Source: Oscillospiraceae bacterium (GTDB lineage Bacteria; Bacillota; Clostridia; Oscillospirales; SIG627). From it: 64,000 nt of DNA. The notes under the pieces are model-generated. The model saw only the letters and a program-made list of their open reading frames with translations. It did not search any database and was not told where the DNA came from. Shown one piece after another: positions 24,759 through 33,569 of the stretch. Where the stretch lies: assembly GCA_015063985.1 (NCBI GenBank), contig SVTC01000009.1, positions 1-64,000 of the forward strand, written 5' to 3'. The first letter of the stretch is position 1, and the number at the start of each line of letters is the position of its first letter. The position numbers and the translations under genes are program-made.

Positions 24759-26143
24759 TGAAAATACTTGTCGGCTCTTTCCAATGTGAGTCCAACACCT
24801 TCTCTCCCCACAAGGCAAGCAAGGAGGATTTCCACATTCTCCGCGAAGAAGCGGCTATCGACGCAATGCACGGCTGCAAGATCTTGAAAAACGAAGGCTT
24901 TGAGCTCATACCCATGCTTTACGCCGTTTCTCTGCCCTCGGGAGAAGTGAAAAAGAAGGATTATTTTGAAATATTAAAGGAGTTTCTCACCATTGCCGCA
25001 GATCATCGCGATGCCGACGGAGTTTATCTTTATTTCCACGGCGCAATGCAGGTGGAAGACATCGGAAGCGGAGAGGAATTTTTCACAGAGAAGCTTCGCT
25101 TGGTGCTCGGTAAGGAGATCCCCATAAGCGTCGCCTGCGACTTCCACTCCGTGGTCACAGACAGATACCTCTCCCTTATCAATGCCATTTCGGGCTTTCG
25201 AACCGCACCTCACACAGACTACGATGCCACCGAGGACAGAGCGGCAAGAGCACTGATAAGGCTGATCCGAGAAAAACCCGTTTCCCTGCCTCATTATGTC
25301 AGAATACCGGTGCTTTGGGCAGATGCGGCGCAAACGGACTGTGAGCCCTATCCCACTGTTCTTGAAATGCTGAAAGAGGCAGATAAAGAAGCTTCCGTTG
25401 TAAGCGCATCGGTATTTAACGGCCAGCCGTGGATAGACTCTCCCTACGTCGGAGCATCGGTCGTCATCTACGGCGACAACAAAGCCGAAAGCCACGCAAA
25501 AAAGATCGGAGAGTATTTCCTCCAAAACATCCGCAAGCTCAGCTTCAAGGTGCCGTACTGCTTGCCAAAGGATCTTCCAAAGGCCATAAGCGAAAGCCTT
25601 GCCCCTGCCTTTATAAGCGACTCCGGTGATAACACCACCGCAGGTGCAGACGGAAAAAGCAGCTATCTTTTGGAGTTGTGCAAAGACATACGCGACAAAA
25701 AACTTCTCTTTGCCGCCATCTGCTGCGAGGAAGCTTTCGACGATCTGGCAAAGCACTCTGTGGGAGACTGCGTTCAATTAAGCCTTCCCGCCCGCGATAA
25801 ATTTTCAAAAGGCATTATGCTCAACGGAAAAGTGTCAAAAAAAGGCAGGATACTGGGATTTGTGAAAGAGGATTGCGGCGAAGGCATTCTCTTTGAAAGC
25901 GAAAATATCTCCATTATCCTTACCGCAGTTCGCTCAAGCTTTATCTCTCCCGATCATTTTTCGGCGATGGGTATAGACGTCAGTGATTACGACTGCATAT
26001 TCGTCAAGATGGGTTACCTATGGCCTGAGCTTGCGGGACATTACGGCAGTACCGTGTTCTGTCTCAGTCCGGGAAGCTCCACCAATGACTTTTCCACCTT
26101 AAACTATAAAAATCTCAAAACCGAATACTGCTTTATCAAATAA
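24758..26143 (+). CDS. M81 family (microcystinase MlrC-like) protein
   Basis: The 461-residue protein shows the MlrC signatures: an N-terminal ESNTFSP motif (about 10-16), ACDFHSVVTDRY and TAPHTDYDAT in the N-terminal domain, and DSGDNTTAGADG in the C-terminal domain, where the family usually has GDNPGGG. M81 proteins are metal-dependent and were named for the last step of microcystin breakdown; most have unknown natural substrates. Its start overlaps the previous stop by one base, so the two are translationally coupled. Confidence 0.85.
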   Translation: MKILVGSFQCESNTFSPHKASKEDFHILREEAAIDAMHGCKILKNEGFELIPMLYAVSLPSGEVKKKDYFEILKEFLTIAADHRDADGVYLYFHGAMQVEDIGSGEEFFTEKLRLVLGKEIPISVACDFHSVVTDRYLSLINAISGFRTAPHTDYDATEDRAARALIRLIREKPVSLPHYVRIPVLWADAAQTDCEPYPTVLEMLKEADKEASVVSASVFNGQPWIDSPYVGASVVIYGDNKAESHAKKIGEYFLQNIRKLSFKVPYCLPKDLPKAISESLAPAFISDSGDNTTAGADGKSSYLLELCKDIRDKKLLFAAICCEEAFDDLAKHSVGDCVQLSLPARDKFSKGIMLNGKVSKKGRILGFVKEDCGEGILFESENISIILTAVRSSFISPDHFSAMGIDVSDYDCIFVKMGYLWPELAGHYGSTVFCLSPGSSTNDFSTLNYKNLKTEYCFIK

Positions 26144-26160
26144 AAAAAGGAGAACCGAAA

Positions 26161-26520
26161 ATGAATTTAGGTAAGAAAACATGGGTTTTCTGCGACGGCG
26201 ATCTTCCCCCCGCAGGCAACAGCGAGCCCTTTGCTCACGAGGCTATGATGGTAGTCAACAATTCCGACAAGATTGCAAATTTAAAGATCACCCTTCTTTT
26301 TGAAGACAAAGAACCCAAGGAAAACATCGCTCTCACCGTCGAGCCCAAGAGAGTTCGTTGCATCCGTATGGATATGCCTCTCGGCGAAGAAGGCTTCAAG
26401 ATTCCTTTCGGACAGTTTGCCGTCATTCTTGAAAGCGACGTTGAGGTCGTTGCCGTTTACGGCAGACTTGACAGACGCCCCGATATGGCATACTATCCCG
26501 TTCAGGGCTACAGCGTTTGA
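26161..26520 (+). CDS. ASRT (sensory rhodopsin transducer-like) family protein
   Basis: The 119-residue all-beta protein matches the family named after Anabaena sensory rhodopsin transducer: KKTWVFCDGDLPP near the start, FAHEAMMVVNNSD, LLFEDKEPKENI and the C-terminal VVAVYGRLDRRPDMAYY. Most members occur in sugar-use loci of bacteria without rhodopsin, where they are thought to bind carbohydrates or act as small regulators. AAAGGAG precedes the ATG. A ligand-binding or regulatory role in this operon is inference. Confidence 0.8.
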   Translation: MNLGKKTWVFCDGDLPPAGNSEPFAHEAMMVVNNSDKIANLKITLLFEDKEPKENIALTVEPKRVRCIRMDMPLGEEGFKIPFGQFAVILESDVEVVAVYGRLDRRPDMAYYPVQGYSV

Positions 26521-26539
26521 TTTTTGGAGTAAATAAAAA

Positions 26540-28606
26540 ATGACTACGTGGTATCAGAAAAAAGAAAACTTCTTCCGTATGCTCGTGGATCAGCACATCC
26601 CTAACAAAGACGGATATATGGAAAAGTTCGACCCCGCCGAATATGCAAAAAACATCAGCCTTTCCGGCGCCAAGGTCGCATACGTTTATTCCTCCAACTG
26701 CCTGGGACTATCATTTTTCCCTTCCAAATATCTGCCCAACCATCAGTGTGCAAAAAAGGACGTCTTCGGTCAGACAGTAAAGGAGCTGAGAAAGCTGGGG
26801 ATATCTCCCATCGGCTATTTCAACTCCTGGATGACCTTTGTGGCAGATATGCATCCGGAATGGAATGCGATAAACAGCAAAGGAATTTCCAAAAGAGACA
26901 AGACCCGCTTTGCATCACCCTGCAACAACAATCCCGAATTCAAGGAACTGATGAAGAACGTTGCAAGAGAGCTGGCGCAAAACTACGATCTTGACGGTCT
27001 GTGGCTGGATATGATCGGAATAAACACTCCTGTTTGCTACTGCGAAGCCTGCAAAAAGAAGTATTTCGACCATTGCCAAAAAGAGCTCCCCACCACCTCC
27101 GACGTGAACTCCCCCGAATTGATCAGCTACTTCAAATTCAAAAGAGACTGCGTTGAAGAATACGTAAGAGAAGTGAGAGATGCGGCACTGGAGATCAATC
27201 CCCGCCTCAGCTTTGCATATCAGTGTGCAGACGTTAAGAATCCTTACAGATACGGTCATAACGGCATAGCTTATCACAAGCTGGGCGACTACCTTTCGGG
27301 AGATTTCTATTTCGGAAGATCCGGCCCCAACACAGTTTGCAGACTCTTCTACCGCTTAAGCCCCAATCTTCCCTTTGAATATATGACCAGCCGTTGCTCG
27401 GGAGAGCTGGATTACCACACCATGACCAAAAACATCGGTGAGATAAGCGCCCAGGCTTTTTCGGCTATGATGCACAAGGGAAGCTTTGTTCTTATCGACG
27501 CCATCGACCCTTCGGGAGAGATGAACAAAGACTTCTACCGCGAGCTTGATGCCCTGAAAAAATCAATTGAGCCCTATATCCCACACATCGACTACAGCGA
27601 AAGGGCTCTGCGCAGTATAGCTGTGTATTTCAGCTTTGAATCGGCTCTTACCGAAAAGGAAAACGAAAACGTCTCTGTGGACGATATCCAATCCAGAGGT
27701 CATTTCAAGAGAGTAAGCCGTTTGGGAGAAGTGCTCAGCACTGCACACCTTGACTATGACGTTATCACCAAAACAGAGCTTGAAAGACTTTCCGATTACG
27801 ACGTTCTTATCCTTTCCGATCTGGAAATGTTAAGCCAAGATGAGATCTCGGCGTTCAGAGAATACACTAAAAACGGCGGCTCTCTCTACGTGAGCGGAAA
27901 AACCTCCTTAAAGGACGACGACGGAAACCTCAAAGATAACTTTATGCTCAGCGACGTTTTGGGCGTTGACTATTTGGGCAGATTTGATTACGGCCCCAAC
28001 TATATTGCTCCCGAGCTTGAAAACAAAGAGCTTTTCAGCCGCTACAGCAAAAAGTATCCCTATATGCTCAAAGACCCCTTTATCAAGGTCAAAGCAAAAG
28101 ATCCAAAGCTCACCTTGGCAAGCGTCACTCTTCCCATAAGCTCATCCTCCGACAGGATCAATTTCTCATCTGCGATCAGCGATCCGCCTATGATCCCCAC
28201 CGATCACCCTGCCTTGTATTTAAACAGCTTCGGAAAGGGCAAGGCGCTTTACTGCGCGGCAAGCCCCGAAACGGATCCATTGAAGGACACCTGTGATCTT
28301 TTCTGTGCGCTTGTAAAAATGCTTTTGAAAAAAGAGACAGTGAAAGTCGAAGCTCCGGAATATCTGGATCATACAGTCTATGAAAAGGACGGCGTTTATA
28401 AGATCCACCTTCTCAATTATCAAAGCATCTTCCCGCCCGTGAAACTTCACGACATCAAGATCACACTCGACCTTGAAGGCAAAAAGCCCATCAGCGCAGT
28501 TGATGCCTTTGGGGCTCCCGTTGAGTTCACCTTCAGCAAAGATTCAATGCTCGAAATAAAAACCGATCTTGAAATGTATAAGCTGATAATAGTAAAAACA
28601 AAATAA
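26540..28606 (+). CDS. GHL6-type putative glycoside hydrolase with trimerisation-like domain
   Basis: The 688-residue protein has an N-terminal TIM barrel with NYDLDGLWLDMIG (D157 a likely catalytic or binding residue), followed by the CYCEACKKKY cysteine cluster (166-171), as in the hypothetical glycosyl hydrolase 6 group. Residues about 360-600 resemble the GATase-like domain of GH42 beta-galactosidases (DYDVLILSDLEMLSQDEISAF). A small beta domain ends the protein. No signal peptide, so it works on imported oligosaccharides. Its linkage is unknown. It is the last gene of the operon; a terminator lies at 28762. Confidence 0.78.
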   Translation: MTTWYQKKENFFRMLVDQHIPNKDGYMEKFDPAEYAKNISLSGAKVAYVYSSNCLGLSFFPSKYLPNHQCAKKDVFGQTVKELRKLGISPIGYFNSWMTFVADMHPEWNAINSKGISKRDKTRFASPCNNNPEFKELMKNVARELAQNYDLDGLWLDMIGINTPVCYCEACKKKYFDHCQKELPTTSDVNSPELISYFKFKRDCVEEYVREVRDAALEINPRLSFAYQCADVKNPYRYGHNGIAYHKLGDYLSGDFYFGRSGPNTVCRLFYRLSPNLPFEYMTSRCSGELDYHTMTKNIGEISAQAFSAMMHKGSFVLIDAIDPSGEMNKDFYRELDALKKSIEPYIPHIDYSERALRSIAVYFSFESALTEKENENVSVDDIQSRGHFKRVSRLGEVLSTAHLDYDVITKTELERLSDYDVLILSDLEMLSQDEISAFREYTKNGGSLYVSGKTSLKDDDGNLKDNFMLSDVLGVDYLGRFDYGPNYIAPELENKELFSRYSKKYPYMLKDPFIKVKAKDPKLTLASVTLPISSSSDRINFSSAISDPPMIPTDHPALYLNSFGKGKALYCAASPETDPLKDTCDLFCALVKMLLKKETVKVEAPEYLDHTVYEKDGVYKIHLLNYQSIFPPVKLHDIKITLDLEGKKPISAVDAFGAPVEFTFSKDSMLEIKTDLEMYKLIIVKTK

Positions 28607-28761
28607 AAATATTCGACCTTAGTGCTCTCTGAAAAAGATTACTGCACTAAGGAGCGTACAATTAAGGACAGTTCTAAAATTTGTTCTTATCGCCCGTTGT
28701 ATTGTACCACAGGCTGCAATTAAGGATATGAAATAATCATAGCCCTAAAAGAACGTTTTAA

Positions 28762-28788
28762 CCCCACCGAGTTTTCGGTGGGGTTTTA
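28762..28788 (+). terminator. Terminator between the five-gene operon and the GH29 gene
   Basis: CCCCACCGA (28762-28770) pairs with TCGGTGGGG (28775-28783), then TTTT. A second hairpin without a T-run lies at 28617-28652. Confidence 0.85.
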
Positions 28789-28789
28789 C

Positions 28790-28817
28790 TTGATTTTTAT
28801 TTTTTTTATGGTATAAT
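28790..28817 (+). promoter_or_regulatory. Putative promoter of the GH29 gene
   Basis: TTGATT (28790-28795), 16 bases, TATAAT (28812-28817), then AAAGGAGGG before the ATG. Confidence 0.75.
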
Positions 28818-28847
28818 ACGAATAACTTATAAAAGGAGGGTGTTTTT

Positions 28848-30071
28848 ATGATTGTTGAAAAAAGAATCAAGGAATTTGAAAAACTCGGCTTTGGTATGTT
28901 TGTACATTTTGGTCTTTACAGCGTTATGGGAAAAGGTGAATGGGCAAAACGCGTTTTAAATATACCTTGGTGCGAATATCTTAAAACACTTGATAGTTTT
29001 GATCCTAAAATAAATTGGGCAGAGGAATTGGTTTTAATAGCAAAAGAGGCTGGTTGCCGATACATAACACTAACCACTCGACATCACGATGGATTTTCTC
29101 TTTATGATACTTGCGGATTAAATACCTATGATGCACCTAATGTGTGTGGGCGAGATATTGTAAAAGAATTTGTGGACGCGTGCAACAAAAATGGGATTAT
29201 ACCATTTTTCTATCATACTCTTTTAGATTGGCACGAAGAAAGTTACAATAGCAACTTTAAAGAATACTTAAAATATCTTAGAAAAAGTATAGAAATCCTT
29301 TGCAAAAACTACGGAAAAATAGGCGGATTTTGGTTTGATGGAATGTGGGACAAACCGAATGAAGATTGGGAAGAGGACGCACTTTATTCACTTATTAGAG
29401 GTTTGCAGCCCGATACTATGATAATAAACAATACCGGTCTTAGTAACCGTGGTGAACTAGGTCATATTGAACTCGACAGTGTCACCTTTGAACGCGGCAG
29501 ACCTCAACCTATCAATCTTGAATGTTCACCCAAATATGTTGCAAGTGAGATGTGTGAAACTTTTGCAAGCCATTGGGGATATGCAGAAAACGACTTTAAT
29601 TTCAAGCCGTTGGAGCATCTTATTAACAGTTTTGCTATTTGCCGCAGATATAGATCTAATTTTCTATTCAATGTAGGACCCAAAGCAGACGGAAGCCTTC
29701 GCACGATAGATAAGGGCGCATTGGAAATTTTAGGACAATGGAGTAAGTTAAACGACGAGGCATTGCACATTCCGGAACCCACTGATATTGTAATCAAAGA
29801 TAAGCCATACAATTTTATTCTTCGAAACGACAACACGTATTACCTTTTTATATGTGATTTGAGTATTAACGGTAATGAAAATGTTACTATCAAAAAAGAA
29901 TTTAATTGCGACAACATTTTTCCGTTTAATAAAAAAATCAAATCTGTGTGTTGGCTTGACAGTGGAGAAGAGCTTAACTTTACCCAGAACGATAGCGAGA
30001 TAAATATTAACTCTAAACCTTTTGAATATGGGCAAGATTTCGTCGTAAGAATTGCTAAAATAGAAGTATAA
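28848..30071 (+). CDS. Glycoside hydrolase family 29 alpha-L-fucosidase
   Basis: The 407-residue protein has the GH29 TIM barrel: GMFVHFGLYS near the start, TTRHHDGFSLYDT (residues 76-88) and FWFDGMW, where D164 matches the catalytic nucleophile. A short beta-sandwich ends it. These enzymes remove fucose from glycans such as mucins and milk oligosaccharides. No signal peptide. The gene is visibly richer in A+T and in AAA, ATT and TTT codons than its neighbours and is bracketed by 17-bp direct repeats, both consistent with recent acquisition. Confidence 0.9.
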   Translation: MIVEKRIKEFEKLGFGMFVHFGLYSVMGKGEWAKRVLNIPWCEYLKTLDSFDPKINWAEELVLIAKEAGCRYITLTTRHHDGFSLYDTCGLNTYDAPNVCGRDIVKEFVDACNKNGIIPFFYHTLLDWHEESYNSNFKEYLKYLRKSIEILCKNYGKIGGFWFDGMWDKPNEDWEEDALYSLIRGLQPDTMIINNTGLSNRGELGHIELDSVTFERGRPQPINLECSPKYVASEMCETFASHWGYAENDFNFKPLEHLINSFAICRRYRSNFLFNVGPKADGSLRTIDKGALEILGQWSKLNDEALHIPEPTDIVIKDKPYNFILRNDNTYYLFICDLSINGNENVTIKKEFNCDNIFPFNKKIKSVCWLDSGEELNFTQNDSEININSKPFEYGQDFVVRIAKIEV

Positions 30072-30210
30072 TGGCAACTCTTGACCCTCTTTTACTGATA
30101 GCACCACAGGCTGCAATTAGTTTTGAGTTAGATTAAGGGTTTTAGGTTCTCCTAACGAGTGGAAAATGTGCCGTACATTTTCCCTGCTTGTTACGGTATA
30201 AGACAAAATT

Positions 30211-30246
30211 AAAAAGGAAGCACGAAAATCTCGTGCTTCCTTTTTT
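30211..30246. terminator. Bidirectional terminator
   Basis: GGAAGCACGA (30216-30225) pairs with TCGTGCTTCC (30231-30240), with A5 before and T6 after the stem. It serves both the plus-strand GH29 side and the minus-strand phage-regulator unit. Confidence 0.9.
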
Positions 30247-30287
30247 ACTGTCCTTTAGAATACGACCCTTAAGGTCATTTTTTCTTT

Positions 30288-30806
30288 TTATGCGCTGTGT
30301 TTTTTGGGAGGCTTTTTGGGGATCAGCCCCGGTCTGATATGCTTTTTCACGTTTTCCAAACCGCGAAGAATTTTATATTTATGGGACTCGCCCTTGGCCT
30401 TGTGCTTTGGCATCACCTGCAAAAGCTTCAGATAAAGCTCTCTTCTCGCCAGCTGAGCCTTGCGGTAGATATGTCTTTCACTGTAGAAGTTTATATCCGC
30501 TATCCTTTGTGCGTTAAAGCCGTAAAGATATCTGTAAATAACGTAGCTTCTCAAAGTCGGGGACGTGATAAGCTCTGCAGCTCTTTTTATGCGCAAAGTG
30601 TATTTTTCGTAGAGCCTGTTCTTTCTTCTCAATCGGCAACGCAGATCATCTGCGTTATAAACCAATCCCGACAGGCTCTCTTTCCCTTCGCCGGAGAAGC
30701 TTCCCTCCGCGCTCAGGCGACTCAATAAAAATGAATTCTTTTCGTTTTCCACCATTTCCAAGAGCTTCTCATCGTTTCTTATGGAGCTCTGCAATGCGGT
30801 GTACAT
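30288..30806 (-). CDS. Phage-type sigma-factor-like regulator (DUF1492/RinA/ArpU-like)
   Basis: The protein (172 residues from the ATG at 30806) has a helical N-terminus and a C-terminal sigma-region-4-like helix-turn-helix (SPTLRSYVIYRYLYGFNAQR then INFYSERHIYRKAQLARREL), the pattern of phage late-gene regulators. AAGGAG lies 9 bases before this ATG; an alternative TTG at 30830 also has AAGGAAGG upstream. The tail is basic. In prophages such genes usually sit just before the terminase genes; here those are 25 kb away on the same strand. Function here unknown. Confidence 0.65.
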   Translation of the reverse strand: MYTALQSSIRNDEKLLEMVENEKNSFLLSRLSAEGSFSGEGKESLSGLVYNADDLRCRLRRKNRLYEKYTLRIKRAAELITSPTLRSYVIYRYLYGFNAQRIADINFYSERHIYRKAQLARRELYLKLLQVMPKHKAKGESHKYKILRGLENVKKHIRPGLIPKKPPKKHSA

Positions 30807-30847
30807 AGAAAGATACTCCTTGAGCTTCAAAGTCTGTCACCTTCCTT

Positions 30848-31051
30848 TCATATTCCATCTTCCCACCCGCCATCGATATACATTTCGCCGTAGCGGGATC
30901 GTCCTTGACCGAGATCCTCCAAAAGCTCCTCGGCCTGCTCTGCGATCCACACAAGATCCTCCTTTAAGGAGCTGCAACCGACGGGAAACAGCTGCAACGC
31001 CTCCTGAAGAAGACCTACTATGCGCGCTAAATTCTCCTTTTCAAAATCCAA
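30848..31051 (-). CDS. Small acidic protein, first gene of the phage-regulator unit
   Basis: A 67-residue acidic, probably helical protein (Leu- and Glu-rich) with no motif I recognise. The only start I can offer is a TTG at 31051 without a good ribosome binding site. Support for a real gene comes from the strong promoter at 31094-31122 and the close spacing to the next gene. Confidence 0.4.
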   Translation of the reverse strand: MDFEKENLARIVGLLQEALQLFPVGCSSLKEDLVWIAEQAEELLEDLGQGRSRYGEMYIDGGWEDGI

Positions 31052-31093
31052 ATTTTTTATTCTCGCTTTCCCGTCTTTCTTCCTTCAGCTTCT

Positions 31094-31122
31094 ATAATAT
31101 CACGATTTTTGGAATTTGTCAA
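31094..31122 (-). promoter_or_regulatory. Consensus promoter of the phage-regulator unit
   Basis: Minus-strand TTGACA (31117-31122), 17 bases, TATTAT (31094-31099). Confidence 0.75.
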
Positions 31123-31158
31123 TATATTTATTACTAAATTTCGTAATTATTTTATTTT

Positions 31159-31186
31159 TTTAAGGAGTCCCGAGGGACTCCTTAAA
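31159..31186. other. Perfect hairpin without U-tract after aspartokinase
   Basis: TTTAAGGAGTCCC (31159-31171) pairs with GGGACTCCTTAAA (31174-31186). On the minus strand the stem is followed by A-rich sequence, so it is not a classic terminator, though it may still stabilise or end the lysC transcript. Confidence 0.6.
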
Positions 31187-31188
31187 GC

Positions 31189-32499
31189 TCAGTTCATTAC
31201 CGCCTTGTAAATACCGCGCATTGCCTTTTCGAAATCCTCACTGTCGACACCGATGATAATATTAAGCTCACTGGAGCCCTGGTCTATCATCTTTACGTTA
31301 ACGCCGCTTTCAAAAACGGCACGGAATATCTTGTTTGCAGTACCCTTTGCCTTTACCATGCCGCGTCCCACCACTGCGATGAGGGCAAGACCGTACTGAA
31401 CGAACACGTTATCGGGAGAGGTCAGCTCATCGATATCCGCAAGGATCTTTTCCTTCTTTGCGTCAAAGGCCTTCTCGTCCACTATAACACTCATAGTATC
31501 GATTCCGCTGGGAAGATGCTCAAAGCTTACACCGTTCTTTTCAAACGCCCAGAGTATCCTTCTTCCGAAGCCCAGCTCCTGGTTCATCATACCCTTTTCA
31601 ATGATTATCTCAGCAAATCCCTTCTTTCCCGCAATACCGGTGATCGCGCCGGGAATGTGATCTGCCTTGGGGAAGGGGACTATCATCGTACCCTTCGCGG
31701 AGGGGTGGTTTGTATTTCTGATATTGATGGGAATACCTGCGCTTCTTACGGGGAAGATAGCATCCTCGTGAAGAACGGTTGCTCCCATATAACTAAGCTC
31801 TCTGAGCTCTCTGTAGGTGATAACGTCGATAGGCTTGGGATCGTCGATTATTCTGGGATCGGCCATCAAGAAGCCGTCAACGTCGGTCCAGTTTTCACAA
31901 AGAGTAGCGTTTACCGCTCTTGCAACTATGGAGCCGGTTATATCCGATCCGCCTCTGGAGAAGGTACGGATGGTATCGTTGGGCATTGCCCCGTAGAAGC
32001 CGGGGATGACTGCACCCTTGGAGTTTTTCAGTCTTTCTCCCATAACGGAATAGGTAGTCTCCTCGTCAAAGCTGCCGTCCGCCTTAAAGAATACGACCTC
32101 TGCGGCGTCAACAAATTCAAAGCCCAGATATTCACTTAAGAGCTTTCCGTTGAGGTATTCGCCCCTGCTGGCTGCAAAGTCTCTGCCCGCCTTGGCTATA
32201 AAGCAGTTTTTGATGTGTGCAAAATCCTGCTCGAGATCGACCTTGAGACCAAGCTCGCTGATTATGGAACGGTATCTGTTCTCAATAACGGAAAAATCAT
32301 AATCCTTGCCCTTGCTCAGCGCATCGTATGCACTATAGAGCATATCGGTGACCTTAGTATCATCCTTGAAGCGCTTTCCGGGAGCGGAAGGAACGATAAA
32401 TATTCTTCTGCTGTCGGCAGTGATGATCTCCTTTACCTTTTTAAATTGCTCGGCATCGGCAAGAGAGGAGCCGCCGAATTTACTTACGTATATTTCCAT
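31189..32499 (-). CDS. lysC: Aspartate kinase
   Basis: The 436-residue protein has the aspartokinase start VSKFGGSSLAD, the FSRGGSDITGSIVARAV substrate loop (about 200-216) and two C-terminal ACT domains, so it is probably feedback controlled by amino acids. It phosphorylates aspartate in the first step to lysine, threonine and methionine. The ATG at 32499 has AAAGGA upstream; a longer frame to 32565 would cross the promoter. The leader is too short for a lysine riboswitch. The next pathway gene is not adjacent. Confidence 0.93.
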   Translation of the reverse strand: MEIYVSKFGGSSLADAEQFKKVKEIITADSRRIFIVPSAPGKRFKDDTKVTDMLYSAYDALSKGKDYDFSVIENRYRSIISELGLKVDLEQDFAHIKNCFIAKAGRDFAASRGEYLNGKLLSEYLGFEFVDAAEVVFFKADGSFDEETTYSVMGERLKNSKGAVIPGFYGAMPNDTIRTFSRGGSDITGSIVARAVNATLCENWTDVDGFLMADPRIIDDPKPIDVITYRELRELSYMGATVLHEDAIFPVRSAGIPINIRNTNHPSAKGTMIVPFPKADHIPGAITGIAGKKGFAEIIIEKGMMNQELGFGRRILWAFEKNGVSFEHLPSGIDTMSVIVDEKAFDAKKEKILADIDELTSPDNVFVQYGLALIAVVGRGMVKAKGTANKIFRAVFESGVNVKMIDQGSSELNIIIGVDSEDFEKAMRGIYKAVMN

Positions 32500-32533
32500 A
32501 ACAAAATTATTTCCTTTCAATTGATAGACTATT

Positions 32534-32562
32534 ATTATATCAACAAGTGGAAGTTTTGTCAA
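32534..32562 (-). promoter_or_regulatory. Consensus promoter of aspartokinase
   Basis: Minus-strand TTGACA (32557-32562), 17 bases, TATAAT (32534-32539). Confidence 0.85.
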
Positions 32563-32641
32563 CACATTTTAAAACCATATACTGTCACTGTCCCATCTTT
32601 TTTAAAAAAAAGCCGACAAGCCGTGTTTTTTTCACTTTTTG

Positions 32642-32670
32642 TTGACATTGTACAAATATTATTATATAAT
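32642..32670 (+). promoter_or_regulatory. Consensus promoter of the esterase gene
   Basis: TTGACA (32642-32647), 17 bases, TATAAT (32665-32670); AAAGGAG follows before the TTG start. Confidence 0.85.
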
Positions 32671-32693
32671 TCACCCAAAGGAGTTGATATATT

Positions 32694-33467
32694 TTGAAGC
32701 TTTATACAAATACCCCAAGACTTATCGATGAGGATCCCACCATCACCGCTTATATTCCCGAGCATAAAAGCTCGGACTGCGCAGTTATAATATTCCCCGG
32801 CGGAGCATACGTGGGAAGAGCTGCCCACGAGGGAAAGGGCTACTGCGAGTTTTTAAATGAAAACGGCATTACCGCCTTTGACGTGGCGTACCGTGTAAGC
32901 CCCAACCGCTTTCCCTCACCTCTTCTTGATGCGAGAAGAGCGGTTCGTCTTGTCAGAAGCATGGCAGATCAGTACGGAATAGCTAAAAACAAGATCGCCG
33001 TTATGGGCTCCTCCGCAGGCGGACATCTTGCGGCAACCGTCTCCACCTACACAGCCCCCCTGGAGGGAGAATATACCGACAGCATAGATAACGAGGATTT
33101 TTTGCCCAATGCCCAGATACTCTGCTATCCGGTTATTGCCAATCCTCTGGACTTTAGCTTTTCACACAAGGGAAGCTACAAAAACCTTTTGGGAAGCGAT
33201 GCCGACGATGAGCTTATTCGGAGCCTGGATCCGTTAAGAAACGTGACCGACAGTACTCCCCCCGCCTTTATCTGGCACACCTCTCAGGATACGGGAGTTC
33301 CCCCCGAAAACTCATTAAGATACGCCTCTGAGCTTATAAGCCATAAGATCAGCACAGAGCTTCATCTGTTCCCCGACGGCCCTCACGGTCTTGGACTTGC
33401 CCCCTCCATTCCTCACACCGCGCAATGGGGCGAGCTTTTGGTAAATTGGCTCAAGCACATTTTTTAA
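32694..33467 (+). CDS. Alpha/beta hydrolase (acetyl esterase-like)
   Basis: The 257-residue protein has the oxyanion-hole motif IFPGGAY, the nucleophile elbow GSSAGGH, a late Asp in SQDTGVP and a final His in GPHGLG, a complete Ser-Asp-His triad. It resembles the acetylxylan esterase/BD-FAE group that removes acetyl groups from glycans. It starts with TTG at 32694, 10 bases after AAAGGAG. No signal peptide. The next gene is a Gfo/Idh/MocA oxidoreductase with its own promoter. Confidence 0.85.
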   Translation: MKLYTNTPRLIDEDPTITAYIPEHKSSDCAVIIFPGGAYVGRAAHEGKGYCEFLNENGITAFDVAYRVSPNRFPSPLLDARRAVRLVRSMADQYGIAKNKIAVMGSSAGGHLAATVSTYTAPLEGEYTDSIDNEDFLPNAQILCYPVIANPLDFSFSHKGSYKNLLGSDADDELIRSLDPLRNVTDSTPPAFIWHTSQDTGVPPENSLRYASELISHKISTELHLFPDGPHGLGLAPSIPHTAQWGELLVNWLKHIF

Positions 33468-33509
33468 TATCGTTTTTTTGATATATTTTAGTTGTTTTTT
33501 GCGGTTTTA

Positions 33510-33538
33510 TTGACTTTGATTTAGTTTTGCGATATAAT
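33510..33538 (+). promoter_or_regulatory. Promoter of the second Gfo/Idh/MocA gene
   Basis: TTGACT (33510-33515), 17 bases, TATAAT (33533-33538). Confidence 0.75.
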
Positions 33539-33569
33539 TCACGTAAACGTATAAAAAGAGGTGTTTAAT

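Larger units (their letters stand above)
28706..30119. repeat. 17-bp direct repeats flanking the GH29 gene
   Basis: ACCACAGGCTGCAATTA occurs at 28706-28722 and again, identical, at 30103-30119, enclosing a single AT-rich gene of 1.2 kb together with its promoter. No transposase or integrase is present. This could mark insertion of a gene cassette or a duplication junction. Confidence 0.6.

Noticed and set aside
30769-30855. 29-residue open frame overlapping the phage-regulator start
   Set aside because: Possible ATG at 30855, but it overlaps the better-supported regulator gene and has no recognisable features.
32500-32570. Lysine riboswitch ahead of aspartokinase
   Set aside because: The predicted transcript start is only about 30 bases before the ATG, too short for any riboswitch.
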